Assembly (NCBI RefSeq): GCF_002119725.1
Contig: NZ_CP021109.1
Coordinates: 2,480,001 to 2,544,000 of the forward strand
Reading direction: 5' to 3'
Origin: Bordetella genomosp. 9
GTDB taxonomy: Bacteria; Pseudomonadota; Gammaproteobacteria; Burkholderiales; Burkholderiaceae_B
DNA length: 64,000 nt
Shown: positions 45,822 to 54,962 of the stretch, piece by piece
How the letters are laid out: each line of letters starts with the position of its first letter
Numbering within the stretch: position 1 is the stretch's first letter
The notes under the pieces: generated by a model
Seen by the model: the letters and a program-made list of their open reading frames with translations, nothing else
What the model was told of the DNA's origin: nothing
The model's database searches: none
Translations under genes and position numbers: made by a program

Positions 45822-47135
45822 CTATTTCACCTTGCCCTGCGCCACGTCCATGATCAGCCGCGCGGCCAGATACATGCGCGGCGCGATGGTTTTCACTTCG
45901 ATGTATTCGGCGGAATTGGAATGGGCGCCGAAGCCGTTCACCCCCATGCCCTCGATCACGGGGCCGCGCGCCTTCAGGGCGGCGAACGCCGCGTCGGTGC
46001 CGCCGCCGGTGGCGCGGTCCAGCACATTCAGCGACATGCCGATCTCCTCGTAGATCGCCTTGCCATGCTCGGCCAGCGCGCGGGATGCGGGCGTGGCTTC
46101 CAGCGGAGGGCGCCGCACCTCGAACTTCATGCTTACCGTCGACTCCGGCAGCAGCTTGTTGCGGATGCGTTCCTGCAGGGTCTTTTCCAGATTGTCGAAA
46201 TCGGCCACGCGCAGGGCGCGTGCATCCGCCTGCGCGGTGGCGTTGCCCGGTATCACATTGCGGTTCGTGCCCGCCTGGGCCACCGTCCAGTTCAGTTTCA
46301 GGCCGTCCTCCGGACGCGACAGGTCGTCCATCTGCAGCACCTGATGCGCCAGTTCGTACAAGGCGTTCACGCCGCCTTCCGGCCGTGCGCCGGCGTGCGA
46401 CGTCCGTCCCTGTACCGTCAGATAGGCGGCGCCGATGCCGCTGGTCGCCAGCCGCAGGTCGCCGTGCGAGCCGCCGCTTTCGAAGGAAAACACCGCGTCC
46501 TGATCCGAGCCCAGGCGCGTGATCGTGCTGCGCGCGCCCGGCGAGCTGATCTCTTCATCGCCGTTGATCAGGACGGTCAGCGTGCCGAAGTCCTCGAACT
46601 TCAGCTTCTGCAGCAAGGCGATGGTGTGGATGATGGCGGCGACCCCTTGCTTGTCGTCCGAAATGCCAAGGCCATAGGCGCGATCGCCGTCGATGCGGAA
46701 CGGCTGATCCTTCAGCATGCCGTTGCGATACACGGTGTCCATGTGGGCGATCAGCATGATCCTGCCCTGCCCCTTGCCCTTGAACTCCGCATGCACCATG
46801 GGGCCGATCACTTCCGGCGTATCGCCCATGCGGAAGACGTCGGTGGGGTCGATGATATGTACCGAGCCGCCCAGCGCCTTGAGCTTGTCGGCGACCAGGC
46901 CGGCGATCTTTCGCACGCCTTCCACGTCCTTGCTGCCGGACTCGATCTCGACCAGCTCGCGCAGCGTATCGAGCATCGGCTGCTGTTCGGCCTTGGCGGC
47001 GTCCAGCACCGCCGCCGCCGGCTGGGCCTGCGCCGCGGCGGCTGCGAGCACGCCGATGCTCAGCAAAGCGCCGGCGGCGGCGCGTCGCAGCAGGCGCACA
47101 TGCGGCAGGACGGTGTGCGAAATGACGTTCGGCAT
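45822..47135 (-). CDS. M20 family metallopeptidase (glutamate carboxypeptidase type), exported
   Basis: A 437-residue M20 peptidase with a signal peptide (RRAAAGALLSIGVLAAAAAQAQ), so periplasmic. The metal ligands are in IAHMDTV, LGISDDKQG, NGDEEISSPG and FGAHSNSAEY, the CPDG2-like pattern that removes C-terminal Glu or acts on folate-like compounds. I chose 47135 (MPNVISHT); the longer start is not supported. It is not part of picR's operon: picR lies downstream? no, picR's 5' end faces this gene's 3' end, 85 bp apart. Confidence 0.88.
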   Translation of the reverse strand: MPNVISHTVLPHVRLLRRAAAGALLSIGVLAAAAAQAQPAAAVLDAAKAEQQPMLDTLRELVEIESGSKDVEGVRKIAGLVADKLKALGGSVHIIDPTDVFRMGDTPEVIGPMVHAEFKGKGQGRIMLIAHMDTVYRNGMLKDQPFRIDGDRAYGLGISDDKQGVAAIIHTIALLQKLKFEDFGTLTVLINGDEEISSPGARSTITRLGSDQDAVFSFESGGSHGDLRLATSGIGAAYLTVQGRTSHAGARPEGGVNALYELAHQVLQMDDLSRPEDGLKLNWTVAQAGTNRNVIPGNATAQADARALRVADFDNLEKTLQERIRNKLLPESTVSMKFEVRRPPLEATPASRALAEHGKAIYEEIGMSLNVLDRATGGGTDAAFAALKARGPVIEGMGVNGFGAHSNSAEYIEVKTIAPRMYLAARLIMDVAQGKVK

Positions 47136-47274
47136 GATGTCTCTTCCTCGGGTGTGGTGGTCTCCGGATGATATAGGACGCCACGGCTCCGGCGGGGGCT
47201 TGACGCAGGTCAACACGCGCCGGCCCGCCCTATGTCACGGTAGTGGCGCCGACTTTCCACTCGGGAGAAAGGCC

Positions 47275-47490
47275 GTGGACACCCAGACGATCACGCTGCG
47301 CCTGCCGGCTTCGCTGGTCGAACGCATCGAAGAGACCGCGCGCCGCCGCGGACGGTCGCGTTCGGCCCTCTTTGAAGAAGCCCTGCGGCAGTACCTTGCC
47401 GGCGACCAACTGTCGCGCAGCGAGGCGGACATGACGGTGGCCCGCGACGCCGGCACGGACGAACCGCTGTACAAGCTGAACGAAGGCTAG
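47275..47490 (+). CDS. Ribbon-helix-helix (CopG-like) protein
   Basis: A 71-residue protein with a ribbon-helix-helix fold: TQTITLRLPASLVERIEETARRRGRSRSALFEEAL. The strand residues contact DNA. The start is GTG with GGGAGAAAGG upstream. Antitoxins often look like this, but no toxin is adjacent and the C-terminal ~25 residues are not recognised. An orphan transcription regulator is as likely. Confidence 0.7.
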   Translation: MDTQTITLRLPASLVERIEETARRRGRSRSALFEEALRQYLAGDQLSRSEADMTVARDAGTDEPLYKLNEG

Positions 47491-47609
47491 CGCGCGCCGG
47501 CGCCGGCCAGCCGCTGCACCCTTGTCACAGGCCCGCGGGCCCTCGGCTTTCAGCCCGGCATGGCAGAATCCCGGACGCAACCCGCCGGGGTCCCATCGGA
47601 GGAATGTCC

Positions 47610-48545
47610 ATGCTGCACGTCGACGCCCAACGCGCCGAAAGCCTGTTGCCGTTCGAATCGCTCGTTCCCGCCCTGCGCGAGGCATTCGCGTCCAGGATAT
47701 CCGTGCCGCCGCGGCAGATTCTGTCGTTGCCCGACGAAGGCGCCCCCGTTGGAACGTCGCTGCTGATGCCGGCTTGGGACGACCGCGGCTACTACGGCGT
47801 CAAGCTGGTGAACATATTCCCAGGCAATTCGGCGCGCGGCCTGCCCGGGCTGCATTCCGTCTACGTTCTGTTCGACGCCAACACCGGCGTGCCGCTGGCG
47901 ACGCTGGACGGCGATGTGATCACGTCCCGCCGGACCGCCGCGGCTTCGGCCTTGGGCGTGTCCTTCCTGGCCCGGCCCGACGCGTCGCGGCTGCTCGTGG
48001 TGGGCGCGGGACGCGTGGCGCGCCTGCTCGCGCCGGCCATCGCCAGCGTGCGGCGGCTGGAATCGGTGAAGGTATGGAATGTGCGGCCGGAAAGCGCACT
48101 GGCCTGCGCCGAACGATGGCGCGGGTGCGGCATCGACGCCGTCGCGGTCACCGATCTGGAGACGGCCGTCCGCGAGGCCGATATCGTCAGTTGCGCGACG
48201 CTGGCCCAGTCCCCGCTGATCCAGGCCGAATGGATGGCCCCGGGCAGCCATCTCGATCTGGTCGGCAGTTTTTCCCCCGTCATGACCGAGGCCGCGCCGG
48301 CCTGCTTTGCGCAGGCCGCGGTTTGGACCGACACGCCGGAAGCGCTGCGCAAGTCCGGGGACATCCTGAACGCCATCGCCGCGGGCTGCCTGCGCGAGAC
48401 GGACATACAGGGGAACCTCTACGGCCTCTGCCGCGGCGAAAGCCAGGGCCGGACCTCACCCTCGCAGCGCACGCTGTTCAAAGCGGTCGGCAACGCGCTG
48501 GAAGATCTGGCGGCCGCCCGCATGGTGTACGAGAACCTGCGCTGA
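47610..48545 (+). CDS. Ornithine cyclodeaminase/mu-crystallin family enzyme
   Basis: A 311-residue NAD(P)-binding protein of the ornithine cyclodeaminase family. GVKLVNIFPGN and HSVYVLFDANTGVPLATLDG are its N-terminal signatures, and LLVVGAGRVARLLA binds the dinucleotide. Relatives act as cyclodeaminases, imine reductases or dehydrogenases. The start at 47610 sits 7 bases after GGAGG, while the ATG at 47604 is too close. It is convergent with the GntR gene, 22 bp away. A role with the Rid/hydrolase operon across the GntR gene is possible but unproven. Confidence 0.88.
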   Translation: MLHVDAQRAESLLPFESLVPALREAFASRISVPPRQILSLPDEGAPVGTSLLMPAWDDRGYYGVKLVNIFPGNSARGLPGLHSVYVLFDANTGVPLATLDGDVITSRRTAAASALGVSFLARPDASRLLVVGAGRVARLLAPAIASVRRLESVKVWNVRPESALACAERWRGCGIDAVAVTDLETAVREADIVSCATLAQSPLIQAEWMAPGSHLDLVGSFSPVMTEAAPACFAQAAVWTDTPEALRKSGDILNAIAAGCLRETDIQGNLYGLCRGESQGRTSPSQRTLFKAVGNALEDLAAARMVYENLR

Positions 48546-48567
48546 CCCGCCGGCGTGCGCCTTGCAG

Positions 48568-49257
48568 TCAGGCCGGGTCCGGTTTCGGCAGACCGGCCAG
48601 CAGCCGCCGCCGGGTGTGTTCCGAATGTTCGCGCGTCAGCGTGACGAATTTTTCGGCGTCGCCCAGCACGAAGGCCTGGGCAAGCTGAATGTGCTCCTGC
48701 TGCGCCTCTGTCAAATCGCCCGTCAGGCGCGTTTCCGTGCGGATATAGGCTTCGATCAGGTTGCGCGAGTGGTCGAGCGCGCGCAGGTGATGCGGGCAAT
48801 CCGCCGGACTGAGCAGCGCCGTGTGAAAGCGCATGTTCAGGTCGAACCATTTCGCCCGGCTTTCGTCGTCGGCGCGTTCGGCTAGCGTGGCCATTTCCGA
48901 TGCGATGCCATAGACGGCGGCGATGTCGGCTTCCGTCCGCCTGGCGATGGCGCGACGCGCCAGTTCCGTCTCCAGCAGGCAACGCAGGTCGAAAACTTCT
49001 GTGATCTGCTTGGGATCGAGACTGGCCACGGCGTAGCCGCGGCGCGGATGCAGGATCACGATGCCGTCCGCTTCCAGCCGGGGCAGCGCCTCGCGCAGCG
49101 GGCTGCGGCTGACGCCCAGCCTTGCGGCCACTTCGTCCTGGCGCAGCATTTGTCCCGGCCGGAAGATGCCGTTCAGGATGGCGTCCCGCAGCTTCTGATA
49201 GACCATGCTGGGCAAGGTCTGGCTGGGCGCGGGGTCGGAAAGCTGTTCGATGGGCAT
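48568..49257 (-). CDS. GntR-family regulator (FCD/FadR type)
   Basis: A 229-residue regulator with an N-terminal winged helix (MVYQKLRDAILNGIFRPGQMLRQDEVAARLGVSRSPLREALPRL) and a C-terminal FCD ligand domain (RCLLETELARRAIA, DLNMRFHTALL, EHIQLAQAF) that binds a metal and a small acid. It is divergent from the Rid-family operon, with operator-like sites on both sides of the gap, and probably represses that operon in response to its substrate. Confidence 0.9.
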   Translation of the reverse strand: MPIEQLSDPAPSQTLPSMVYQKLRDAILNGIFRPGQMLRQDEVAARLGVSRSPLREALPRLEADGIVILHPRRGYAVASLDPKQITEVFDLRCLLETELARRAIARRTEADIAAVYGIASEMATLAERADDESRAKWFDLNMRFHTALLSPADCPHHLRALDHSRNLIEAYIRTETRLTGDLTEAQQEHIQLAQAFVLGDAEKFVTLTREHSEHTRRRLLAGLPKPDPA

Positions 49258-49289
49258 GATTGGAAGGGTGTGGCCGTGTCAGCCTCAGA

Positions 49290-49302
49290 TTGTATAAAAA
49301 AA
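49290..49302. promoter_or_regulatory. Operator-like half of a mirrored pair, GntR side
   Basis: TTGTATAAAAAAA lies 33-45 bases before the gntR start. It is the exact reverse complement of the site at 49466-49477 over 12 bases. Confidence 0.55.
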
Positions 49303-49465
49303 CGTGATGCGCCGGAATCTTCGTGAAAATCCGCAAAACTGGCTGCCAAGGCGGCCCCATACCGCTTGCTGACTCGCATAGCGATTTACCCTTGATCCCT
49401 TGTGGATTCGGGGTTATTCCCAATTTGCCCGCCTCAAGGAAGGGCTAGACTGAGCCCGCATTTTA

Positions 49466-49477
49466 TTTTTTATACAA
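49466..49477. promoter_or_regulatory. Operator-like half of a mirrored pair, operon side
   Basis: TTTTTTATACAA lies 36-47 bases before the Rid-family start. With the site at 49290 it forms an inverted pair across the divergent promoters. Confidence 0.55.
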
Positions 49478-49512
49478 CTTTGCCCCTGGGGCCGCCCTTC
49501 CAAGGAGATCGC

Positions 49513-49923
49513 ATGACCACGCAAGTGAAATACGTCAACCCCGAGGGAAGCTGCCCGGCGCAAGGCCTGTATTCCCACATCGGCACGGCCGACGGCAAAC
49601 TGCTCTTCGTCGCCGGCCAGCTTTCAGTGGGCGCGGACGGCAGCGTGGTGGGCAAACACGACTTCGACGCGCAGTTCAAGCAGGTGTTCCGCAACCTGGG
49701 AGACGTACTGAAAGGCGTGGGCGCCGACTTCAACAACGTGGTCAAGTTCACCACCTACCTGGTGCATTCCCAGGACATCGAGAAGTTCATGAGGCTGCGC
49801 GCGGAGTACTTCCCGCAGATTTTCCGCGGCAAGGATTACCCGCCCAATACGCTGCTCATCGTCGACCGCCTGGTCAAGGAGGACTTCCAGATCGAGGTCG
49901 AGGCGATCGTGCACGCCGGCTGA
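49513..49923 (+). CDS. Rid-family (YjgF/UK114) protein lacking the catalytic Arg
   Basis: A 136-residue trimeric Rid-like protein (LLFVAGQLSVGADGSVVG, VVKFTTYLV). RidA has PARS with the Arg that grips the imino-acid carboxylate; here the site reads PPNT, so deamination of 2-aminoacrylate is not expected. It is probably one of the non-RidA subgroups. AAGGAG precedes the start. First gene of the GntR-controlled operon. Confidence 0.88.
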   Translation: MTTQVKYVNPEGSCPAQGLYSHIGTADGKLLFVAGQLSVGADGSVVGKHDFDAQFKQVFRNLGDVLKGVGADFNNVVKFTTYLVHSQDIEKFMRLRAEYFPQIFRGKDYPPNTLLIVDRLVKEDFQIEVEAIVHAG

Positions 49924-49980
49924 CCGCTCCCGGCGCGGGCAGGGCTTGACGGCCTGGCGCCATCCGGCAATCGCAGGGAC

Positions 49981-50829
49981 ATGGCATTGCGTCAACGAGG
50001 ATGGATCTTGGATACGGGCACTTTTGACTTCGAAGGCGTTCAGGCCGGCTACTACCGGGCGGGCCAGGGCCAGCCCCTATTGCTGCTGCACGGATCGGGC
50101 CCCGGCGCCTCCAGCATCGGCAATTGGAAGGCAGTGCTGCCGCGGCTCGCGGAACGGTACACCGTCTACGCGATGGACCTGGTCGGCTTCGGCCGCAGCG
50201 GCCGCAAACCGGAGCCTCCGTACTTCGATTACGACATGTGGGTGCGGCAGGCCGGCGCCATGCTGGCGCGCATTCCGGGTGACCGCGTGGGAGTCGTCGC
50301 GCACTCGCTGTCGGCCTCCATCGCCTTGACCATGGCGGCGAGCGATCGCCGGGCCGCCGCCATCATGACCACCGGCGCCATGGGCGCCCCGTTCGATCTG
50401 AACGAGGACACCGTCCGCACCTGGACCTGCCCGCGCAACCGGCAGCAGCTCGTGCAGGCGCTGTCGGGCCTGATTCACGACACCTCGGGCATCGACGAAG
50501 CGTATTTGCAGGCGCGCGAACAGGTCATCTTCGCCGATGGCTATGCCGACTACTTCGACGACATGTTTCGCGGGGACAAGCAGCAGTACATCGACGCCGC
50601 CGTGCTCTCCGGCTCCACGCTGGCCCGGGTGACGCAGCCGGTGCTGATGCTGCACGGCCTGCAGGACCAGGCCTTCCCGGCGTCCTCCACCCGGGAAGTG
50701 GCCGCACGTTTGGCCGACGTCGACGTCGCGCTGCTGGGCCGCTGTTCGCATTCGGTGGCCGTGGAACGGGCCGACACCTTTATCGCCCTGGCCTTCGATT
50801 TCTTCGGACGCCACCTGGGCGGCGCCTGA
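49981..50829 (+). CDS. Alpha/beta hydrolase (meta-cleavage hydrolase-like)
   Basis: A 282-residue hydrolase. LLLLHGSGPGASSIGNW is the oxyanion loop typical of C-C bond hydrolases (HGxGPGAxxxxNW); the nucleophile Ser is in VAHSLSAS, Asp in HGLQDQAF and His in CSHSVAVE. The GxSxG glycine is partly replaced (AHSLS). A TTG at 50008 (MDTGTFD) with GAGGAT upstream is an alternative start. Within an operon of amide-type enzymes it may hydrolyse an ester or C-C bond. Confidence 0.85.
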   Translation: MALRQRGWILDTGTFDFEGVQAGYYRAGQGQPLLLLHGSGPGASSIGNWKAVLPRLAERYTVYAMDLVGFGRSGRKPEPPYFDYDMWVRQAGAMLARIPGDRVGVVAHSLSASIALTMAASDRRAAAIMTTGAMGAPFDLNEDTVRTWTCPRNRQQLVQALSGLIHDTSGIDEAYLQAREQVIFADGYADYFDDMFRGDKQQYIDAAVLSGSTLARVTQPVLMLHGLQDQAFPASSTREVAARLADVDVALLGRCSHSVAVERADTFIALAFDFFGRHLGGA

Positions 50830-50842
50830 ACCGGAGCGCGCA

Positions 50843-52204
50843 ATGAACCGAAAAGGCTATCTGCTGAAGGGAAAAGTGATCGACGGCACGCTGAACGCGC
50901 CGCTCGAGCAAGGCGCGGTCGTCACGGACGGGCAATACATTGCCTGGGCGGGCGCGGCGCGCGACCTGCCGCCCCAGTACAACGCCGACGAATACACGCT
51001 GATCGACCTGCCGGGGCGCACGATCATGCCAGGGCTGATCGACGGCCACACCCACATCTCGTTCGGCGAGTCGCGGTCGGAAGAAGAGAATGCGCTGTAC
51101 ACGCCGGTGGAGTTCCGTACCGCCAAGGCGCTGTACTACGCGCGCAAGATCCTTCAGGCCGGCGTCACCAGCGCGTTCGACGCCGCCACCACCTATGCCG
51201 TGGCCCAGGCCGTGCGCGACGCCATCGATACCGGCATGTTCCCGGGCCCGCGCTATACGGTCTCCGGCAGGCAGATCACCAATCACCAGGGCCTGGAAGA
51301 TTCCTTCCCCAGCGAAATGGCCTTTCCCGTGGGACAGGCTGCGGTACTGGTCAGGAACCCGGACGATCTTGTGGAAGCGGTACGCCTGCAGGTCAAGGAC
51401 GGCGTGGACGCCATCAAGGTGTCCGGGTCCAACGACAACCTGATCACGCCAGACGCGCAGGACATATCGGCCTTTACGCTCGACGAATTGCGGTGCATCG
51501 CCGATGAGACGCACCGCCTGGGCAAGCTTTGCAGCATTCATGCCCGGTCCACGGTGTCGTCGCGCGATGCCGCGCTGGCGGGGTTCGACAACATTTTCCA
51601 TGCGTCGTACATCGACGATGCGGGCATCGAAGCCTGTTTGAAGAACGGCTGCGTCATCACGCCCACGCTGACGCTGCTGGTCAACCTGATCGAGGCCAAC
51701 CGTGCCATGGCGGGCGCGTCCGGCGTCGAGGCCTTCGAGCGTGAGGTGGCCGCCGCGCGCGTCAACCTTCGCAAGGCGTACGACGCCGGCGTGCCGCTGA
51801 TCGCCGGCAGCGAGAGCGGGTGGTCGCCGGTGCCCTATGGACATTGGCATGCCCGCGAAATGGAAATCTTCGTCAAGCTGCTGGAGCTGACGCCGCTGCA
51901 GGCCATCCATGCGAATACGCTGGCCGCCACGCGCCTGCTGTCCCCGCGCTACCGCGACAAAGTGGGCAAGCTGGAGGCCGGGCGATATGCCGACATTCTG
52001 GTGGTGCCGGGCGATCCCATCCAGGACATCGCCCTGCTCCAGCGGCCCAGCCGCTTCGATTACATCTTCCAGGGCGGCGCGCCGATCGACCGCACCCCGC
52101 CTGCTCCGCGCCGGCGCATGTGGTACGAGCGCACCAAGACCTTCCTGTCCGGTTTGTACGTCTACGACGAAGCGAACGGGCAAGGCAGCTTCCTTCCCGA
52201 ATGA
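50843..52204 (+). CDS. Amidohydrolase-family enzyme (imidazolonepropionase/prolidase-like)
   Basis: A 453-residue metal-dependent amidohydrolase of the Xaa-Pro dipeptidase/imidazolonepropionase branch. GHTHIS binds the metals, AIKVSGS holds the carbamylated Lys, and SIHARS and FHASYID the other His ligands. The usual catalytic Asp block (GTDSG/GSDSG) reads GSESG, with Glu in place of Asp. C-terminal LEAGRYADILVV is the usual small beta domain. It starts 13 bases after the hydrolase. Confidence 0.88.
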   Translation: MNRKGYLLKGKVIDGTLNAPLEQGAVVTDGQYIAWAGAARDLPPQYNADEYTLIDLPGRTIMPGLIDGHTHISFGESRSEEENALYTPVEFRTAKALYYARKILQAGVTSAFDAATTYAVAQAVRDAIDTGMFPGPRYTVSGRQITNHQGLEDSFPSEMAFPVGQAAVLVRNPDDLVEAVRLQVKDGVDAIKVSGSNDNLITPDAQDISAFTLDELRCIADETHRLGKLCSIHARSTVSSRDAALAGFDNIFHASYIDDAGIEACLKNGCVITPTLTLLVNLIEANRAMAGASGVEAFEREVAAARVNLRKAYDAGVPLIAGSESGWSPVPYGHWHAREMEIFVKLLELTPLQAIHANTLAATRLLSPRYRDKVGKLEAGRYADILVVPGDPIQDIALLQRPSRFDYIFQGGAPIDRTPPAPRRRMWYERTKTFLSGLYVYDEANGQGSFLPE

Positions 52205-52234
52205 CAACGAGAGCCCCGCTTACCGGAGGTTGTT

Positions 52235-53314
52235 ATGAAGCGCTTCGAATTCCAGGCAAGACGCCTGGCCAAGACGGTCGGCGCCGCCGCCTGTGCCGCC
52301 GCGGCCGTCCTGGCCGCGGCGGCGATTCCCGCAGCGGCCGCCGAGGCGGACCGGTTCAAGGGCCTGGTCGAACCGATCCAGGCCGAGAAACCCTTCACCA
52401 TCGGGGTCACGCTGGTGCACCTGCAGGACGACTTCTGGAAAGGCATCGCTTACGGCATCCAGGACGAAGCCAGGCGCAGCGGCGTGCAGGTCATGCAGGT
52501 GGCCGTGGCCGGCGCGTATGGCAATGTGCGCGAGCAGTTCGCCCAGCTGGAGGCCTTGAAGACACGGGGCGCCAACTACGTCGTGGTGGGCGCGGCCAGT
52601 TTCGACGGCTACGACGCGGTGTTCAAGGGCTTGCAGAGCGCCGGCAGCAAGGTGCTGGCCGTGGGCATTCCGGTCAACAGTCCCAACGTGACGTTCGGCG
52701 TGGGCCAGGATGAGGGCGCCATCGGAACGGCCTTGGCGAAAGCCATCTGCGCGCACAAGCCGGCTTCGACCACATTGACCATACCGGGACCGGCGGGCGC
52801 CGAGTGGACGCGCCTGCGCTACGAGGCCTTCCGCAAGGAAGCGGGCCAGTGCCCCGGGATGAAGGTCGTTCCGGGCGCCTTCGGCGGCGGCGTGGACCTG
52901 GCCTACGGCATGTCGCAGGCGTCGGACCTGTTGCTGCGCGACCCCAATGCCGACTTCATCTACACGCCCGTCATTCCACTGGGCATGGGCGCCGTGCAGG
53001 CGGTCCGCCAACAGCGCCGCAACGTAAAGGTGGTTTCCAGCGCCGTGGTGCGCGAGGCCATACCGATGATCAAGGACGGCCGCTTCCTGGCGGTGGCGTC
53101 CGAGCCGGGCATCCTGATGGGCCGCCTGATCGTCCAGTACGCGATCCGCGACCACGAAGGCAAACCCATGCCGAACATGAAGAAGGACGCCGCCCTGCCC
53201 TACCCGTATGTGCTGACGCCGCCCGTGGTCATCACGCCCGAGAACGCGTCCACCTACCCCTTCGACGTGTACGAGATTCCGCCGCAAGGCTGGAGCGTCA
53301 CCGCGATGAAATGA
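52235..53314 (+). CDS. Sugar-type ABC substrate-binding protein (RbsB family)
   Basis: A 359-residue periplasmic binding protein with a signal peptide ending around AAIPAAAAEA and the two-lobed Peripla_BP_4 fold (FTIGVTLVHLQDDFWKGIAYG). GGAGG precedes the start. The family binds sugars, autoinducer-2, polyols and also purines or amides, so the ligand need not be a sugar; the enzyme genes before it point to an amide- or ester-containing compound. Confidence 0.88.
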   Translation: MKRFEFQARRLAKTVGAAACAAAAVLAAAAIPAAAAEADRFKGLVEPIQAEKPFTIGVTLVHLQDDFWKGIAYGIQDEARRSGVQVMQVAVAGAYGNVREQFAQLEALKTRGANYVVVGAASFDGYDAVFKGLQSAGSKVLAVGIPVNSPNVTFGVGQDEGAIGTALAKAICAHKPASTTLTIPGPAGAEWTRLRYEAFRKEAGQCPGMKVVPGAFGGGVDLAYGMSQASDLLLRDPNADFIYTPVIPLGMGAVQAVRQQRRNVKVVSSAVVREAIPMIKDGRFLAVASEPGILMGRLIVQYAIRDHEGKPMPNMKKDAALPYPYVLTPPVVITPENASTYPFDVYEIPPQGWSVTAMK

Positions 53315-53333
53315 AGCGGCGGGACTTCGAACC

Positions 53334-54962
53334 ATGCTCACATCGAACCTTGCCCGCGAAACGGCGTCGCCCGAGCCCGGCAGCGCCGGGGACGCGCCTG
53401 CGCGCACCACGGGCGACGAGCCCCTGCTGGCGCTGCGCGACGTATCCAAGCGTTTTGGCGCGACGGTGGCACTGAGCGGCGTATCGCTGGACTTTCGGCG
53501 CGGCGAAATCCACTGCATCCTGGGCGAGAACGGCGCGGGCAAGTCCACCATCGGCAAAATCATGGGCGGGCTGCACGAGCCCGATGAAGGACGTCTGTTC
53601 TGGGATGGCGAGCCCGTTTCGCTGCGCGGCGTCAATGCCTCGCGGGCGCAGGGAATCGCGATGGTGTTCCAGGAACTGTCCCTGGCGCCCGATCTGACGG
53701 TACGCGCCAACCTGCTTCTGGGCGCCGCGCAGGCCGGCGGCCCGTTTGCCCGTCTGCGGCACGGCCGGGAAGCCGAGGCGGTGCGCGCCATCCTGGACCG
53801 GCTGGACTGCCGTGTGGACATCGAGGAACCGGTAAAGCGCCTGCCCGTCGCCACACAGCAGATGATCGAGATCGCCAAGGCGCTGATGCAGTCGCCGCGA
53901 TTGGTTGTGCTGGACGAACCCACCGCCATGCTGGGCGCCGTGGAAAAGCGCAAGCTGTTCGAGGTGCTGCGCAAGCTGCGCGACGAGGGCCGCGCCCTGG
54001 TGCTGATCACCCACCACATCGACGATGTCATGGCGCTGGCCGACCGCGTCAGCGTCATGCGCAATGGCCAGCTTGTCGATTCCTTTGCCATGGACCGCGA
54101 ACTGGACGCCGACGACGTGCTGGCGCGCGCCACCGGAGGCAAGCTGCGCAGCCCCGCCCCGCGCGCGGATCGCCGGTCCGATGGGGCCGCGATCCTGCGG
54201 ATCGAACACCTGGCCCGGGCGGATGGTTCCGCGATGCCGCTGGACGTCGCACGCGGCGAGATCGTCGGCCTGTACGGCGTGGTCGGCTGCGGCGCCGAGG
54301 CCATCGTTCACGCGTTGGCCGGCCTGCGCGGCGCCGGACGGCTGTCCTTTCTGCTGGACGGCCGGCCGTTCCGGCCGCGCAGTCCCGCCGAAGCCGTACG
54401 GGCGGGCGTTGCCTATCTGCCGTCCGGGCGGGCCAGCAACGGCGTGTTCGGCTCGCTGTCGGTGCGGGAGAACCTGTGCCTGGGCATGCTCGGCGAGCTG
54501 AGCCGGTTCGGCGTGGTTTCCGCGCGTGCCGAGACGCAGGCGGCGCGCGCCCTCCTCGACCGGTTCGGCGTCAAATGCCAGGACATGGACGACCGCATCA
54601 CCAGCCTGAGCGGGGGCAATCAGCAGAAGGTGCTGATGGCGCGCGCCATGTCGCGCGCGCGCCGCGTGCTGCTGCTGGAGGAGCCCACCGCCGGGATCGA
54701 CGTGAACGCCAAGGCCAATCTGCACGATTGCATCCGGCGCCTCGCGGCCAGCGGCGTGGGGGTGGTCCTGCTGTCCAGCGACCTGCCGGAGACCATCGCC
54801 CTGTGCGACACCGTCCATACCTTCTACGAAGGCCAGGCGGTGCGCTGCTATGACAACCCCACGCCAGCGGACCAGGCCGATATCGTGCGCGACGTACTGG
54901 GCACCCCATCGGCGCGCGGCGCCGGCGAACATGCGCAAAGGTGGAACGGATGCAACCCATGA
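53334..54962 (+). CDS. Sugar-type ABC transporter ATPase (two domains, RbsA/MglA type)
   Basis: A 542-residue double ATPase. The first domain has GENGAGKST, VLDEPTAML and the switch region; the second has the degenerate Walker A GVVGCGAEA and the intact LSGGNQQKV and LLLEEPTAGID. This asymmetry is normal for the family. It powers the importer with the following permease and the preceding binding protein. Confidence 0.92.
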   Translation: MLTSNLARETASPEPGSAGDAPARTTGDEPLLALRDVSKRFGATVALSGVSLDFRRGEIHCILGENGAGKSTIGKIMGGLHEPDEGRLFWDGEPVSLRGVNASRAQGIAMVFQELSLAPDLTVRANLLLGAAQAGGPFARLRHGREAEAVRAILDRLDCRVDIEEPVKRLPVATQQMIEIAKALMQSPRLVVLDEPTAMLGAVEKRKLFEVLRKLRDEGRALVLITHHIDDVMALADRVSVMRNGQLVDSFAMDRELDADDVLARATGGKLRSPAPRADRRSDGAAILRIEHLARADGSAMPLDVARGEIVGLYGVVGCGAEAIVHALAGLRGAGRLSFLLDGRPFRPRSPAEAVRAGVAYLPSGRASNGVFGSLSVRENLCLGMLGELSRFGVVSARAETQAARALLDRFGVKCQDMDDRITSLSGGNQQKVLMARAMSRARRVLLLEEPTAGIDVNAKANLHDCIRRLAASGVGVVLLSSDLPETIALCDTVHTFYEGQAVRCYDNPTPADQADIVRDVLGTPSARGAGEHAQRWNGCNP

